From positions 1 through 64,000 of the forward strand of contig CAZVPI010000010.1 in assembly GCA_964628035.1 (NCBI GenBank): a stretch of 64,000 nt of DNA, given 5' to 3'. This document shows, in pieces, positions 43,722-51,864 of this stretch. The translations under genes were made by a program, and so were the position numbers. Within the stretch, counting starts at the first letter, position 1. Every line of letters starts with the position of its first letter. The notes under the pieces are model-generated. The model saw only the letters and a list, made by a program, of their open reading frames with translations, had not been told where the DNA came from and searched no databases. Source of the stretch: UBA2199 sp964628035 (GTDB taxonomy: Bacteria; Acidobacteriota; Aminicenantia; UBA2199).

Positions 43722-44444
43722 ATGAACAAAAAAATGGCGCTGGCCGGCAAGATCGCGGGGATTTTCGCCGCCTATTCGCTGGTCCTGTTCCTGACCGTGT
43801 TCTTCACGGTCAGCGTGCTGGTCAAGGGCGCCGAAGTCAGCGCTCCCGACCTGACCGGGATGCCGCTGAACGATGCCTACGCCCTGGCGGCCAGGAAAGG
43901 CGTCTATCTCAAGAAGGTTCTCGGCGATTTCGGCAGCGCCTATGCCCCCAACACCGTGGTCAGCCAGTTCCCGGCACCGGATACCCGGGTCAAGGAGAAG
44001 GCCGCCATCAAGGTGTTCGTCGCCTCGGAGGTGGGGCAGACGGTCGTCCCGCAGCTGGTGAACCTGAGCCAGAAGGAGAGCGAGGTGCTGCTGAAGAAGA
44101 GCCGGCTGAAGAAGGGCCACACGGCGTTCATCGCCGCCCCCGCCACCATGCCCGACACGGTGCTCAGCCAGTCGCTGCCGGCCGGAGGCCGCGTCGCCGA
44201 GGGCACCGCCGTCGACCTGCTCCTCTCGCGGGGCGGGGAGGGCGTCTCCTATGTCATGCCCGACCTCATCGGCAGGGAAGCGGCCAGGGTGCTGGTGTTC
44301 TTCGAGAGCCGCGGACTGAAGATCTCGAAGATCGAGGAGATGCCCTATTTCGGCCTGAGGCCCGGGATCATCCTCAAGCAGTTCCCCGCCCCCGGCTTCG
44401 AGATCGGCCCCCGCAACCTGATCTCCATCCAGGTCAGCCAATGA
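43722..44444 (+). CDS. PASTA-domain membrane protein
   Basis: This 240-residue protein has an N-terminal membrane helix (about 10-35) and three PASTA repeats filling the rest: about 38-105 (APDLTGMPLNDAYALAARKG), 107-170 (VPQLVNLSQKESEVLLKKS) and 175-240 (MPDLIGREAARVLVFFESRG). PASTA domains bind peptidoglycan fragments or beta-lactams in Stk1-type kinases and PBPs. Here no kinase or transpeptidase domain is attached, so it is a stand-alone wall sensor or anchor. Its stop overlaps the rpe ATG. Confidence 0.9.
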   Translation: MNKKMALAGKIAGIFAAYSLVLFLTVFFTVSVLVKGAEVSAPDLTGMPLNDAYALAARKGVYLKKVLGDFGSAYAPNTVVSQFPAPDTRVKEKAAIKVFVASEVGQTVVPQLVNLSQKESEVLLKKSRLKKGHTAFIAAPATMPDTVLSQSLPAGGRVAEGTAVDLLLSRGGEGVSYVMPDLIGREAARVLVFFESRGLKISKIEEMPYFGLRPGIILKQFPAPGFEIGPRNLISIQVSQ

Positions 44445-45112
44445 ACCCCGTCTTCCCCTCCATCCTCTCGACGAGTTTCTTCGATCTCGAGGCCAGGCTC
44501 GAGGCTTTCGCCGCCAACGGCATCGACTTCCTCCACCTCGACGTCATGGACGGCCATTTCGTCGACCAGATCTCCTTCGGCCCCTCGCTGGCCCGCGCCA
44601 TCCGTTCGCGTTTCCGCTTCCGCCTCGACGCCCACCTGATGGTCAGCAACCCCGGCAAGGCGGCGCCCCAGTTCATGGCCGCCGGCGCCGACTGGATCTC
44701 CTTCCATGCCGAGGCCGCCGGCGCCCGGGAGACCGGGCCGCTGCTGCGCCGCATCCGCGACCATGGCGTGCGCGCCGGCCTGGTGCTCAACCCCGACACG
44801 CCGCTGGAGGCGGTGCGCCCCTTCCTGACGGAGCTGGACTACGTCCTGCTGATGAGCGTCTTCCCCGGCTACGGCGGGCAGTCGTTCATCCCCGCCACCC
44901 TGGAGCGGGCGGCGCGGCTGCGGCAGGAGATCGCCGTCTCCGGCAGCCGCTGCCTGCTGCAGGTCGACGGCGGCATCAATCCCGAGAACGCCGCCCGGCT
45001 GAAGGAGGCGGGGGCCGACCTGTTCGTGGTGGGGACCGCCCTGTACCATGCCGACGACGTCGCCGGCAAGATCCGCCAATTCCTCGATCGCCTGCAATGG
45101 AGCCGAACATGA
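44441..45112 (+). CDS. rpe: Ribulose-phosphate 3-epimerase
   Basis: This 223-residue TIM barrel interconverts ribulose-5-phosphate and xylulose-5-phosphate in the pentose phosphate pathway. Motifs are FPSILSTSFFDLE (start), IDFLHLDVMDGHFVDQISFG (metal and catalytic Asp), DAHLMVSNP, LMSVFPGYGGQSFIP and LQVDGGINPENAARL with the second catalytic Asp. The length is standard. It is coupled to bamD by overlap. Confidence 0.96.
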   Translation: MNPVFPSILSTSFFDLEARLEAFAANGIDFLHLDVMDGHFVDQISFGPSLARAIRSRFRFRLDAHLMVSNPGKAAPQFMAAGADWISFHAEAAGARETGPLLRRIRDHGVRAGLVLNPDTPLEAVRPFLTELDYVLLMSVFPGYGGQSFIPATLERAARLRQEIAVSGSRCLLQVDGGINPENAARLKEAGADLFVVGTALYHADDVAGKIRQFLDRLQWSRT

Positions 45113-45942
45113 AAAAAACCGCCCTGCTTCTCTCCCTGTCCCTGTTGCTGGCCGCCGCCGGTTGCAGGTCCAAGAAGACCGTCACCATCGATCCGAGCGA
45201 AAGGGGCTCGGACAAGATGATGTACGAAAACGCCCTGAAATACATGACGCGCAACCCGGAGAAGGCCCGCCTGTTGTTCAAGGAGGTCGGCCAGCTCTAC
45301 CCCGACTCGATCTACGCCAACAAGGCCAAGCTGGGCATCGCCGACTCGTATTTCAAGCAGCGCGACCCCTCCTCGCTGATCATGGCCGCCGCCGAATACC
45401 AGGATTACGTCAACCTGTTCCCCTATTCGCCCGACGCCGTGTACGCCAAGTACCAGATCGGCATGTGCTACTACAAGCAGGTACGCAAGCCCGAGCGCGA
45501 CCAGACCAGCACCTTCCGCGCCATCAAGGCCTTCGAGGGGGTGATCGAACAGTACCCCGGGACCCCGGAGGCCGCCGAGGCCAAGAAGAAGATCGACGAG
45601 TGCCGGCAGGTCCTGGCCACCCATTTCTTCCGCATCGGCTATTACAATTTCCTGATGAAATCGTACGAGGGGGCCATCGCCCGCTTCAAACAGGTCATGG
45701 ACGAGTATCCCGAGTTCAAACGCATGGACAAGCTGCTCTACTTCACCGGCCGGACCTATGCCGCCATGGGCGACGGCGCCTCGGCCATCTCGTTCTTCCA
45801 GCGCGTGACCGGCAGCCACGCCGGCTCGCCCTATGCCGGCAAGGCCCGGCGCCGCATCCGCCTGCTGATGCGCGAGGCCGAGCGGGTGAAGAAAATGGGC
45901 GTCCCGCCCGTCCCGGGCGCCCCCGAAGGTGCTCAAAAATAG
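45109..45942 (+). CDS. bamD: Outer-membrane assembly lipoprotein BamD
   Basis: This 277-residue lipoprotein has a signal peptide whose lipobox LLAAAGC places the lipidated Cys at 19. The mature part is a TPR array with YENALKYMTRNPEKARLLFKE, YPDSIYANKAKLGIADSYFK and FPYSPDAVYAKYQIGMCYYK, the pattern of BamD/YfiO. It works with BamA in folding outer-membrane proteins. An in-frame ATG at 45097 exists, but GGAG at 45098-45101 is correctly spaced for 45109, which also overlaps the rpe stop. The stop is 14 nt inside the uvrC frame. Confidence 0.9.
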   Translation: MKKTALLLSLSLLLAAAGCRSKKTVTIDPSERGSDKMMYENALKYMTRNPEKARLLFKEVGQLYPDSIYANKAKLGIADSYFKQRDPSSLIMAAAEYQDYVNLFPYSPDAVYAKYQIGMCYYKQVRKPERDQTSTFRAIKAFEGVIEQYPGTPEAAEAKKKIDECRQVLATHFFRIGYYNFLMKSYEGAIARFKQVMDEYPEFKRMDKLLYFTGRTYAAMGDGASAISFFQRVTGSHAGSPYAGKARRRIRLLMREAERVKKMGVPPVPGAPEGAQK

Positions 45943-47521
45943 CGGCAACCTCCCCGAGCGGCCCGGAGTCTACCTGTTCAAGTCGGCCGCGGGCAAACCC
46001 CTGTACATCGGCAAGGCGGCCGACCTGCGCAAGCGCGTCGCGCAGTACTTCCAGAAGAAGGACGACCCGCTGCTGCAACGGCTGCTGCAGCAGTCCGCTT
46101 CCCTGGAGACGATCGTCACCGCGAGCGAGGCCGACGCCCTGCTGCTGGAGAGCGACTTGGTGCACAGCCACCTGCCGCCGTTCAACGTCCGGCTCAAGGA
46201 CGACAAGAGCTTCCCCTTCGTCGAGGTGACGCTGGCCGACGAGTTCCCAGGGATTTACTACTCCCGGCGCCTCGCCGCAGGCAGCTTCGCCCTGGGCCCG
46301 CTGGTCGATTCCCGGCGGGCGCGGCGCCTGATCGATTTCGTCACCCGCCTGTTCCGCCTGCGCACCTGCCGGGACGCCCTGCTGCGCAAGGGCATTCCCT
46401 GCCTGTACCATCACATCGAGCGCTGCTCCGCCCCCTGCGCCGGCCGCATCGGCCGCGACGAATACGCACGCCAGGCCGCCGCCGCCGTCGACCTGCTCAA
46501 GGGGCGCAAAGGGAGGGCCGCGGCCGGCCTGCGCCGGCGCATGCGCGCCCTGGCGGCGCGCCTCGACTTCGAGGGGGCGCAGAGGGCCAAGGAGGACCTG
46601 GAGGCGCTCGACGGCTTCTCGCTCCATTCGTACGTGCCCCGCCGCACCCGCCGCGACCGCGACGCCGTCGCCGCCGCCCTGCTGGGGGGCGAGGCCTTTT
46701 TCACCGTCTTCGCCCAGAACGACGGCCGGGTCAGCCGCGGCGAGTTCTTCCACCTGCAGACCCTGAGCGATACGCCCGAGGAAGCGCTGCGCGAGTTCCT
46801 CCTCGATTACTACCGCCTGCGCCCCCTGCCCGGCGAGATCGACGTGTCCCGGCTCCCGGCCCAGGCCGGTGAGCTGGCGGCGCTCCTGGCGCGGCGCGGC
46901 CGCCGCGTCGGCCTGCGCGTCCCCGTCCGCGGCGAGCCGCGGCGCCTCCTCGATCTGGCCGACAGGAACCTGGCCCTGTTCGTGCAGAAAAGCGATTTCC
47001 GCTCCCTGGGCGAGGAGGCGCGGCGGACGCTGCGCCTGCGCCGCTTCCCCGCGCGCATCGAGGGCTATGACATCTCCCACCTGGGAGAAAAGGAGCGCGT
47101 CGGCGCCCGCGTCGTCTTCCTGGACGGCCGGCCGGAGAAACGCCTGTACCGCAGCTACCGCGTCCGCGGCGCAACGCCCGGCGACACCGGGGCGCTGGGC
47201 GAGGTCCTCTCCCGCCGCCTGGGCCACGACCCGGAGCGGCCCGACCTGCTGCTCGTCGACGGCGGCGCGGCGCAGCTGGGCGAGGCGCTGCGCCTGAAGC
47301 GCGAGACGGGGCTGGAGGCCGACGTGATCGCCCTGGCCAAGAACGAGGAGCGGGTGTTCCTGGAGGACGGGACGTCGATCGTGCCTGAAAGGGGATCGCC
47401 CCTGCGCCACCTGTTGCAGAACGTGCGCGACGAGGCGCATCGGAGAGCGATTCGCCATCACAGGAGAAGGCGAGAAAAGATCCAGGCGAACTCTCAGGGG
47501 CAAAGAAAGATAGAGGGGTAA
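45929..47521 (+). CDS. uvrC: Excinuclease ABC subunit C, lacking the C-terminal HhH domain
   Basis: The protein has 530 residues. The GIY-YIG nuclease has LPERPGVYLFKSAAGKPLYIGKA, the UvrB-binding motif is LDFEGAQRAKEDLEAL (about 210), and the RNase H-like second nuclease has GYDISHLGEKERVGARVV, DLLLVDGGAAQL and LQNVRDEAHRRAI (catalytic Asp, Asp, His). UvrC makes both incisions in nucleotide excision repair. Family members usually have about 600 residues and end with a double helix-hairpin-helix that is needed for the 5' cut. Here the frame instead ends 12-15 residues after RDEAHRRAIRHHRRRREK, in sequence that belongs to the intergenic repeat family (R4). The start is GTG. Confidence 0.92.
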   Translation: MLKNSGNLPERPGVYLFKSAAGKPLYIGKAADLRKRVAQYFQKKDDPLLQRLLQQSASLETIVTASEADALLLESDLVHSHLPPFNVRLKDDKSFPFVEVTLADEFPGIYYSRRLAAGSFALGPLVDSRRARRLIDFVTRLFRLRTCRDALLRKGIPCLYHHIERCSAPCAGRIGRDEYARQAAAAVDLLKGRKGRAAAGLRRRMRALAARLDFEGAQRAKEDLEALDGFSLHSYVPRRTRRDRDAVAAALLGGEAFFTVFAQNDGRVSRGEFFHLQTLSDTPEEALREFLLDYYRLRPLPGEIDVSRLPAQAGELAALLARRGRRVGLRVPVRGEPRRLLDLADRNLALFVQKSDFRSLGEEARRTLRLRRFPARIEGYDISHLGEKERVGARVVFLDGRPEKRLYRSYRVRGATPGDTGALGEVLSRRLGHDPERPDLLLVDGGAAQLGEALRLKRETGLEADVIALAKNEERVFLEDGTSIVPERGSPLRHLLQNVRDEAHRRAIRHHRRRREKIQANSQGQRKIEG

Positions 47522-47700
47522 AGCCAGAGAAAGAGCGGCAGCCAGTTCGATCTAAAAACGGTTTCCCCTTTCTCGTTTCAGCCCCAAGCGCTAAGCCTCA
47601 GGGCTTTTTCTTACGTTTTCCTTATTACTTTTCTAACGCCTTCCTTTCTTACTTCCCCCTACCCCTTTACCACTTATCCTCTCTACCCCTTTCCCCCTTC
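47522..47700. repeat. Intergenic repeat R4
   Basis: No gene is seen. It begins with GAGGGGTAAAGCCAGAGAAA-type text continuing from the end of uvrC. The right half is pyrimidine-rich: CTTTTCTAACGCCTTCCTTTC and then CCCCCTACCCCTTTACC, words shared with 53037-53105, 55340-55382 and 57371-57436. Confidence 0.6.
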
Positions 47701-50238
47701 TTAATCTTCTGCCGCCGTTAGCAGCGAGTTGAACATCAGCTTGTAGGTTCCCTCGCCGTGTGTGCGGTGGATGACATCGGGGCCGATCAGGATGACCCGG
47801 CCCTTGCCGCGGCGGAAGTCGACCAGCAGCGAGCGGCGCGCCAGCCGCTCCTCACCCTGCAGCCAGCCCGACAGCAGCAGGTCGCGCGCGCCGAACACGA
47901 GCGGCGTCGAGCGGCTCTCGCCGGCCGCCCGCGGCAGGCGGGTGGCGAACGCCGGGCCGGAACGGAAAAAGACGGCGGCGCTGCGCTCCATGCCCAGGGT
48001 CAGGGGCGATTCCTTGACCTCGGCCCGCAGGTAGGAGCCCGGGCAGACGATCTCGCTGTTCTTCTCCATGACGTTGTCGACCGGCAGCTTCAGCTTGTCG
48101 ATCGCGTAGGCGCACGAGTCCTCCATGAAGATCAGCGTCTTGCCCGCCTTGACCATATCGGCGAGCTCCTTCTCGCCCGCCTCGCCGATGCCGCCGGAAT
48201 ACTCGGCCGGGACCGGCGCCATCCACTTCTCCCTCTCCTTCGGCGGCTTGCCGCTCTCGATCTCGGTCTCGGAGGCGCCGGCGAAGACCAGGACGTCGAA
48301 CTTTTTGTCCCAGTCGCGGCGGGCCGCGTCCTTGGGGCGGACCGTCTCGTAGGGGACCTTGTACTCGTCGAACACGTAGCGCAGCCAGCCCTCGGTCATG
48401 TTGTGTCCCCAGTTCTGGTACAATCCGGCCTTGAACGGGCGCAGGCGGCGGAAGGACTCCAGGGGGAGCTGCTCGCAAAAAGCGGGGAACAGGGGCGCTT
48501 CGGCGTGGATCGTTTGCAGCAGCGCCAGCGCTTCGCCCTTCCTGACCAGGAACGAGCCGCGCGGGAATTCGGGGTGGTCCTGGTTGCGGTAGACGGCCTT
48601 GCCCTTGCCCAGCAGCTCGAAGGCGGCGCGGTAGGATGAGTTGTGGCGGGCGTCGAGGACGATCCATTCCCCGTCCCCGTCGGGGAAGGAAGCCGGGGTT
48701 TCGCCCTCGACCGCGTCCAAGGCCGCCGGCAGCGGCTCGGTGACAACGGCGGTGCGCACCCCCATGCCCAGCGGCAGAGTCCAGGCGGCCATGTCGTAGG
48801 GCAGTTCCGGCTCGTCCTTGGGGTTCTTGCGCAGGTCGGGATAGCGCTGGCGCTCGAAGAGGTTCTTGACGAAGGGGCGGAAGGGCTGGGCCAGGGGGAC
48901 GACCCAGGACCCCTCGTCGAACAGGGCGTCGCCGGCGCGGGCCGGCTGCTTGAGGCGGAAGACGCGGATGCCCGAGCGCCGCAGGACCTGCACGAAACGC
49001 CCGGCGGCGCCGGGATCGTGCTGCCGGCCGGGGATGACATAGGCGTAGGGGGGCTCGCTGTTGCCGCGGGCGATGTTCTCGCGGGCCGCCTGCCAGGTGT
49101 CGAGCAGCAGCTCTCTTTTCATCCGCGCCGCGGTGTTCAGGACCGAGAGGGTCGCCTGGAGCTCGTACTGGACGAGGTCGGCCATGCGCCACCAGCCTCC
49201 CCGCCAGGGGCTTGGGCTGAAGATGCGCTCCTCGTTGCCGGGGCTCTCGGCGCTCTCCACTTCCTCGGGCTCGACGTAGATCGGCGAGGCCAGGCGGGTC
49301 GAGGCGCCCTCGAAGAGGATGCCGGGGATGTTGTGGAACCAGGCCGAGTCGTCGAGCGAGCCGATCCACCAGCCGGTGAAGAAGCCGCGCGAGGCCACGC
49401 CCCGCAATCCCAGCTTCTCCAGGTCGTAGGCGATGCGCGAGCCGATCAGGTTGATGCTGCGCCAGACCAGCGGGTGGACCCCCGGGGTGGGCGGGTCCTG
49501 GTAGGGGGGGATGAAGAAGCGGTCGCCGCTCGAGCCCATCTGGTGCTCGTCGACGAGCAGCTGCGGGTGCAGGTCGTGGAAGAGCGCCTTGAGGACGAGC
49601 GCCGTTTCCTTCAGGCTGCCCTTGAACCAGTCGCGGTTGTTGTCGTGGCCGGCATACCAGTGGTAGAGGAAGGGGGCGCCCGTCCCCTCGTATTCGCTGC
49701 CCCTGGTCTTGTTGTACCAGTCGACCTGCATGATCTGGCCGTCGGGGTTGACCGAGGGGAACAGGGCCAGGACCACGTTGTCCAGGATGGCGTCGGCTTC
49801 GCTGCCGCCTGCAGCCAGGAGGCGGGCCAGCTCCATGGCCATCTGTGAGGAGGCGATCTCGGTGGAATGGAGGTTGCAGGTGACCACGACGATGGCCTTG
49901 CCCGAGTCGGCGAGCCCTGCCGCCGTCCCGGAATCGACTTCGCCCTGGGCCAGGGTGCGGGCGGCCTCCTTCAGGCGGTCAAGGTCCTTCAGGTTGTCTT
50001 CGGAGGAGATCAGGGCCATGAACAGGTCGTTGCCCAGCGTGGTCTTGCCCAGGACCATGGTCTTCACCCGAGGCGACTCGCGGGCCAGCGTCTCGAAGTA
50101 GGCCCGGATGCGGGCGTAATGGGCCAGCTGGCCGTCCGCGCCTGGCTTGAAGCCCAGGAACTGCTCGGGGGTGGTCAGGGACCAGGACGGGGCGGCCAGG
50201 AGAACCAGGAGAGACAGAAGGGCGAGGGTACGTTTCAT
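47701..50238 (-). CDS. Secreted M14-family zinc carboxypeptidase
   Basis: This 845-residue protein has a signal peptide at 1-20. The peptidase_M14 domain has the zinc ligands His124 and Glu127 in CNLHSTEIASSQMAMELAR, SVNPDGQIMQVDWY, the substrate-binding Asn-Arg pair in HDNNRDWFKGSL, and the third ligand region LLVDEHQMGSSGDRFF. The C-terminal 450 residues include a glutamine amidotransferase-like fold without the catalytic Cys that I can see (LVFAGASETEIESGKPPKE, about 625). It removes C-terminal residues from peptides in the periplasm or outside. The build is that of large M14 proteins in Bacteroidota and Acidobacteriota. ATG 50238 has GGAGG upstream. Confidence 0.88.
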   Translation of the reverse strand: MKRTLALLSLLVLLAAPSWSLTTPEQFLGFKPGADGQLAHYARIRAYFETLARESPRVKTMVLGKTTLGNDLFMALISSEDNLKDLDRLKEAARTLAQGEVDSGTAAGLADSGKAIVVVTCNLHSTEIASSQMAMELARLLAAGGSEADAILDNVVLALFPSVNPDGQIMQVDWYNKTRGSEYEGTGAPFLYHWYAGHDNNRDWFKGSLKETALVLKALFHDLHPQLLVDEHQMGSSGDRFFIPPYQDPPTPGVHPLVWRSINLIGSRIAYDLEKLGLRGVASRGFFTGWWIGSLDDSAWFHNIPGILFEGASTRLASPIYVEPEEVESAESPGNEERIFSPSPWRGGWWRMADLVQYELQATLSVLNTAARMKRELLLDTWQAARENIARGNSEPPYAYVIPGRQHDPGAAGRFVQVLRRSGIRVFRLKQPARAGDALFDEGSWVVPLAQPFRPFVKNLFERQRYPDLRKNPKDEPELPYDMAAWTLPLGMGVRTAVVTEPLPAALDAVEGETPASFPDGDGEWIVLDARHNSSYRAAFELLGKGKAVYRNQDHPEFPRGSFLVRKGEALALLQTIHAEAPLFPAFCEQLPLESFRRLRPFKAGLYQNWGHNMTEGWLRYVFDEYKVPYETVRPKDAARRDWDKKFDVLVFAGASETEIESGKPPKEREKWMAPVPAEYSGGIGEAGEKELADMVKAGKTLIFMEDSCAYAIDKLKLPVDNVMEKNSEIVCPGSYLRAEVKESPLTLGMERSAAVFFRSGPAFATRLPRAAGESRSTPLVFGARDLLLSGWLQGEERLARRSLLVDFRRGKGRVILIGPDVIHRTHGEGTYKLMFNSLLTAAED

Positions 50239-50386
50239 GGAGCCTCCATAGAGAAGGATTATAGAGGTAAAGAGGCAGAGGGGTAAAGAGGTAGAGCAAG
50301 AAAAGAAAAAGCAAAAGGAAAAAGTAAGACAAATGCCAAAATCCCAAGCGCCAAATTCGAAAGTCCATCCGGTTTTCTCCCCTGAA
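50239..50386. repeat. Intergenic repeat R5
   Basis: No gene is seen. 50260-50300 holds GAGGTAAAGAGGCAGAGGGG and neighbouring words, the reverse-strand form of the CCCCTTTACC repeats at R4 and R6. On the minus strand a TATAAT (50263-50258) lies about 20 nt before the carboxypeptidase start and could be its -10 box. Confidence 0.5.
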
Positions 50387-50415
50387 TTGACTTTCCCGGC
50401 GCCTCTCCCTATAAT
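50387..50415 (+). promoter_or_regulatory. Promoter of tRNA-Leu
   Basis: TTGACT (50387-50392), a 17-nt spacer and a perfect TATAAT (50410-50415), 16 nt upstream of the tRNA. Confidence 0.8.
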
Positions 50416-50431
50416 GCAGTCCTGGTTCCGC

Positions 50432-50516
50432 GCCGGAGTGGCGGAATGGGCAGACGCATCAGACTCAAAATCTGACGAGGATTTCCCTCATAAGGGTTCG
50501 ATCCCCTTCTCCGGCA
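50432..50516 (+). tRNA. tRNA-Leu (CAA)
   Basis: The 85-nt class II tRNA has acceptor GCCGGAG/CTCCGGC with discriminator A, anticodon stem TCAGA/TCTGA and loop CTCAAAA giving anticodon CAA. The long variable arm is centred on GAGGATTTCCCTC, and the T loop is TTCGATC. CCA is not encoded. Confidence 0.96.
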
Positions 50517-50686
50517 TTTAGAACTACGACGATCTCGTAGTGTTGGTGTTGGTGATCGTGTTTGTGGTAGCGGCGGGCAAAGGTGAACCATCGCCTTTCC
50601 CTTTCATTTTCACCCACGTTGTTTTTATTGCCGTTGCCGTATGCCCTGCGCCGTCAGCCGTACGCCGAGAACCGGGACAGGCGTCT
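50517..50686. repeat. Intergenic low-complexity region R11 after tRNA-Leu
   Basis: No gene is seen. A 6-bp hairpin, CTACGA (50524-50529) with TCGTAG (50535-50540), follows the tRNA and could help end its transcript. GTGTTGGTGTTGGTG words follow (50540-50560), which resemble the reverse complement of 52975-52999. Then come GCCGTTGCCGTATGCC and GCCGTACGCC words near 50629-50670. Confidence 0.4.
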
Positions 50687-50884
50687 TCAGTCGATATTTC
50701 TCTGTTCCACTATGCCTCTCTCGCGGTAGAACACCGAGAGGATGGTGTAGGGGACGGAGCGGTCGCCGGCCATGGCGCTGATCGTGCTCTGGGCGACCTG
50801 CATGACCTCGATGTTGGGGGTGATCCAATCGTTGACCTTCTTCTCCAGGTCGGCCCCCTGGCCGGTGAACAGCTTGTACTTCAT
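50687..50884 (-). CDS. Small conserved-looking hypothetical protein (65 aa)
   Basis: The protein starts MKYKLFTGQGADLEKKVNDW and continues with IEVMQVAQSTISAMAGD and a short strand-rich end. It is soluble with no signal peptide. On the minus strand a TATAAT-type box (50919-50914) and GGGGGTG before ATG 50884 support expression. Proteins of this size and pattern (a flexible N-terminal strand, then a helix starting near VNDWI) occur as uncharacterised open frames in many bacteria. I cannot assign a function. The gene is 51 nt downstream of the lipid-kinase stop. Confidence 0.65.
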   Translation of the reverse strand: MKYKLFTGQGADLEKKVNDWITPNIEVMQVAQSTISAMAGDRSVPYTILSVFYRERGIVEQRNID

Positions 50885-50934
50885 GGCGCACCCCCATGGT
50901 TGGCGTAGGCAAAATTATAGCACAGGTGCCGCGG

Positions 50935-51864
50935 TCAGGAAACGATCTTCAGGGCCCGCGGCACCGATTCGAACTCCAGGCTGTGAAAGGCGCGCGGCCT
51001 GCCGTCCTGGCTGAGGATGTCGCCGTCCACCTGCACGGTGAAGGCCTTTTTGGCGCGGACGGCGAAGCGCGGCGCCTGCAGCACCAGGGCCTCCTTCTGC
51101 TCGGCGTAGAGCGCCGGCGGCGTCAGCAGGGCCAGGGCGGCCAGGCGCGTGAAGGAGCACCTGCGGATCAGCAGGGCGTCGAGCAGGCCGTCGTCGGGGC
51201 GCGCCTTGGGCAGGGCCTTGCGGCCGGCGGCGTAATAGCGGATGTTGTCGAAGACGGCCAGCATGAACTCGCCGCTGACGCGGCCGTTGTCGTGTTCCAC
51301 GTCCAGGTGGATCGGCATCTCGGCGGAGCGGCAGGCCCGCCATCCGCCGCGCAGGCCCGACAGGGTCTGGAATTTGCCCAGGCGCGGGCTGCGCTGGACC
51401 ACCTGGTTGACGTACTGGTTGATCAGCACCGCCAGGCCGATCGAGGCCTGGCCCGGGTAGTAGCGCAGGACCTTTTTCCCTTCGCGCGCCGCTCCCAGGT
51501 CGATGGTGCGCGTGCGGCCGCGGCGGATGGCCTGGCAGGCCTTGCGCAGCGAGTGGATGCCGAACTCGCGCACGACATCGTTGCACGAGCCCAGGCCGAT
51601 CATGCCCAGGGCGTTGTCGGCGCCGAGACGCATCAGCTCGTTGATCACGATCAGCAGCGTGGTGTCGCCGCCGGCGGCGACCAGCACCGGGTAGTCCTCG
51701 GCGGTCACCGCCACCAGGTCGCGCAGGTCGTCCTCGTGGCGCGACTCGAACCAGTCGTAGGCCACCCCCTGCTCGCGCAGGCAGCGCTGCAGCGAGCGGC
51801 GGTTCTGCGCCGCCCTGCCCTTGCCCGAGCTGGGATTGAACAGCAGGGCGACCTTGTCCATCAC
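50935..51864 (-). CDS. Diacylglycerol/sphingosine kinase-family lipid kinase
   Basis: This 309-residue protein has the DAGK catalytic domain at the N terminus: ALLFNPSSGKGRAAQNRR, then VLVAAGGDTTLLIVINELM, where the nucleotide motif is GGDTT in place of the usual GGDGT. IGLGSCNDVVREFGI follows (normally PxGTxNDxA). The C-terminal beta domain has DDGLLDALLIR (DG-L-D metal-site pattern) and VQVDGDIL (DGE-like). Family members phosphorylate lipids such as diacylglycerol or undecaprenol. The GGDGT change may affect ATP binding. The ATG overlaps the stop of the S46-like gene. Confidence 0.85.
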   Translation of the reverse strand: MMDKVALLFNPSSGKGRAAQNRRSLQRCLREQGVAYDWFESRHEDDLRDLVAVTAEDYPVLVAAGGDTTLLIVINELMRLGADNALGMIGLGSCNDVVREFGIHSLRKACQAIRRGRTRTIDLGAAREGKKVLRYYPGQASIGLAVLINQYVNQVVQRSPRLGKFQTLSGLRGGWRACRSAEMPIHLDVEHDNGRVSGEFMLAVFDNIRYYAAGRKALPKARPDDGLLDALLIRRCSFTRLAALALLTPPALYAEQKEALVLQAPRFAVRAKKAFTVQVDGDILSQDGRPRAFHSLEFESVPRALKIVS

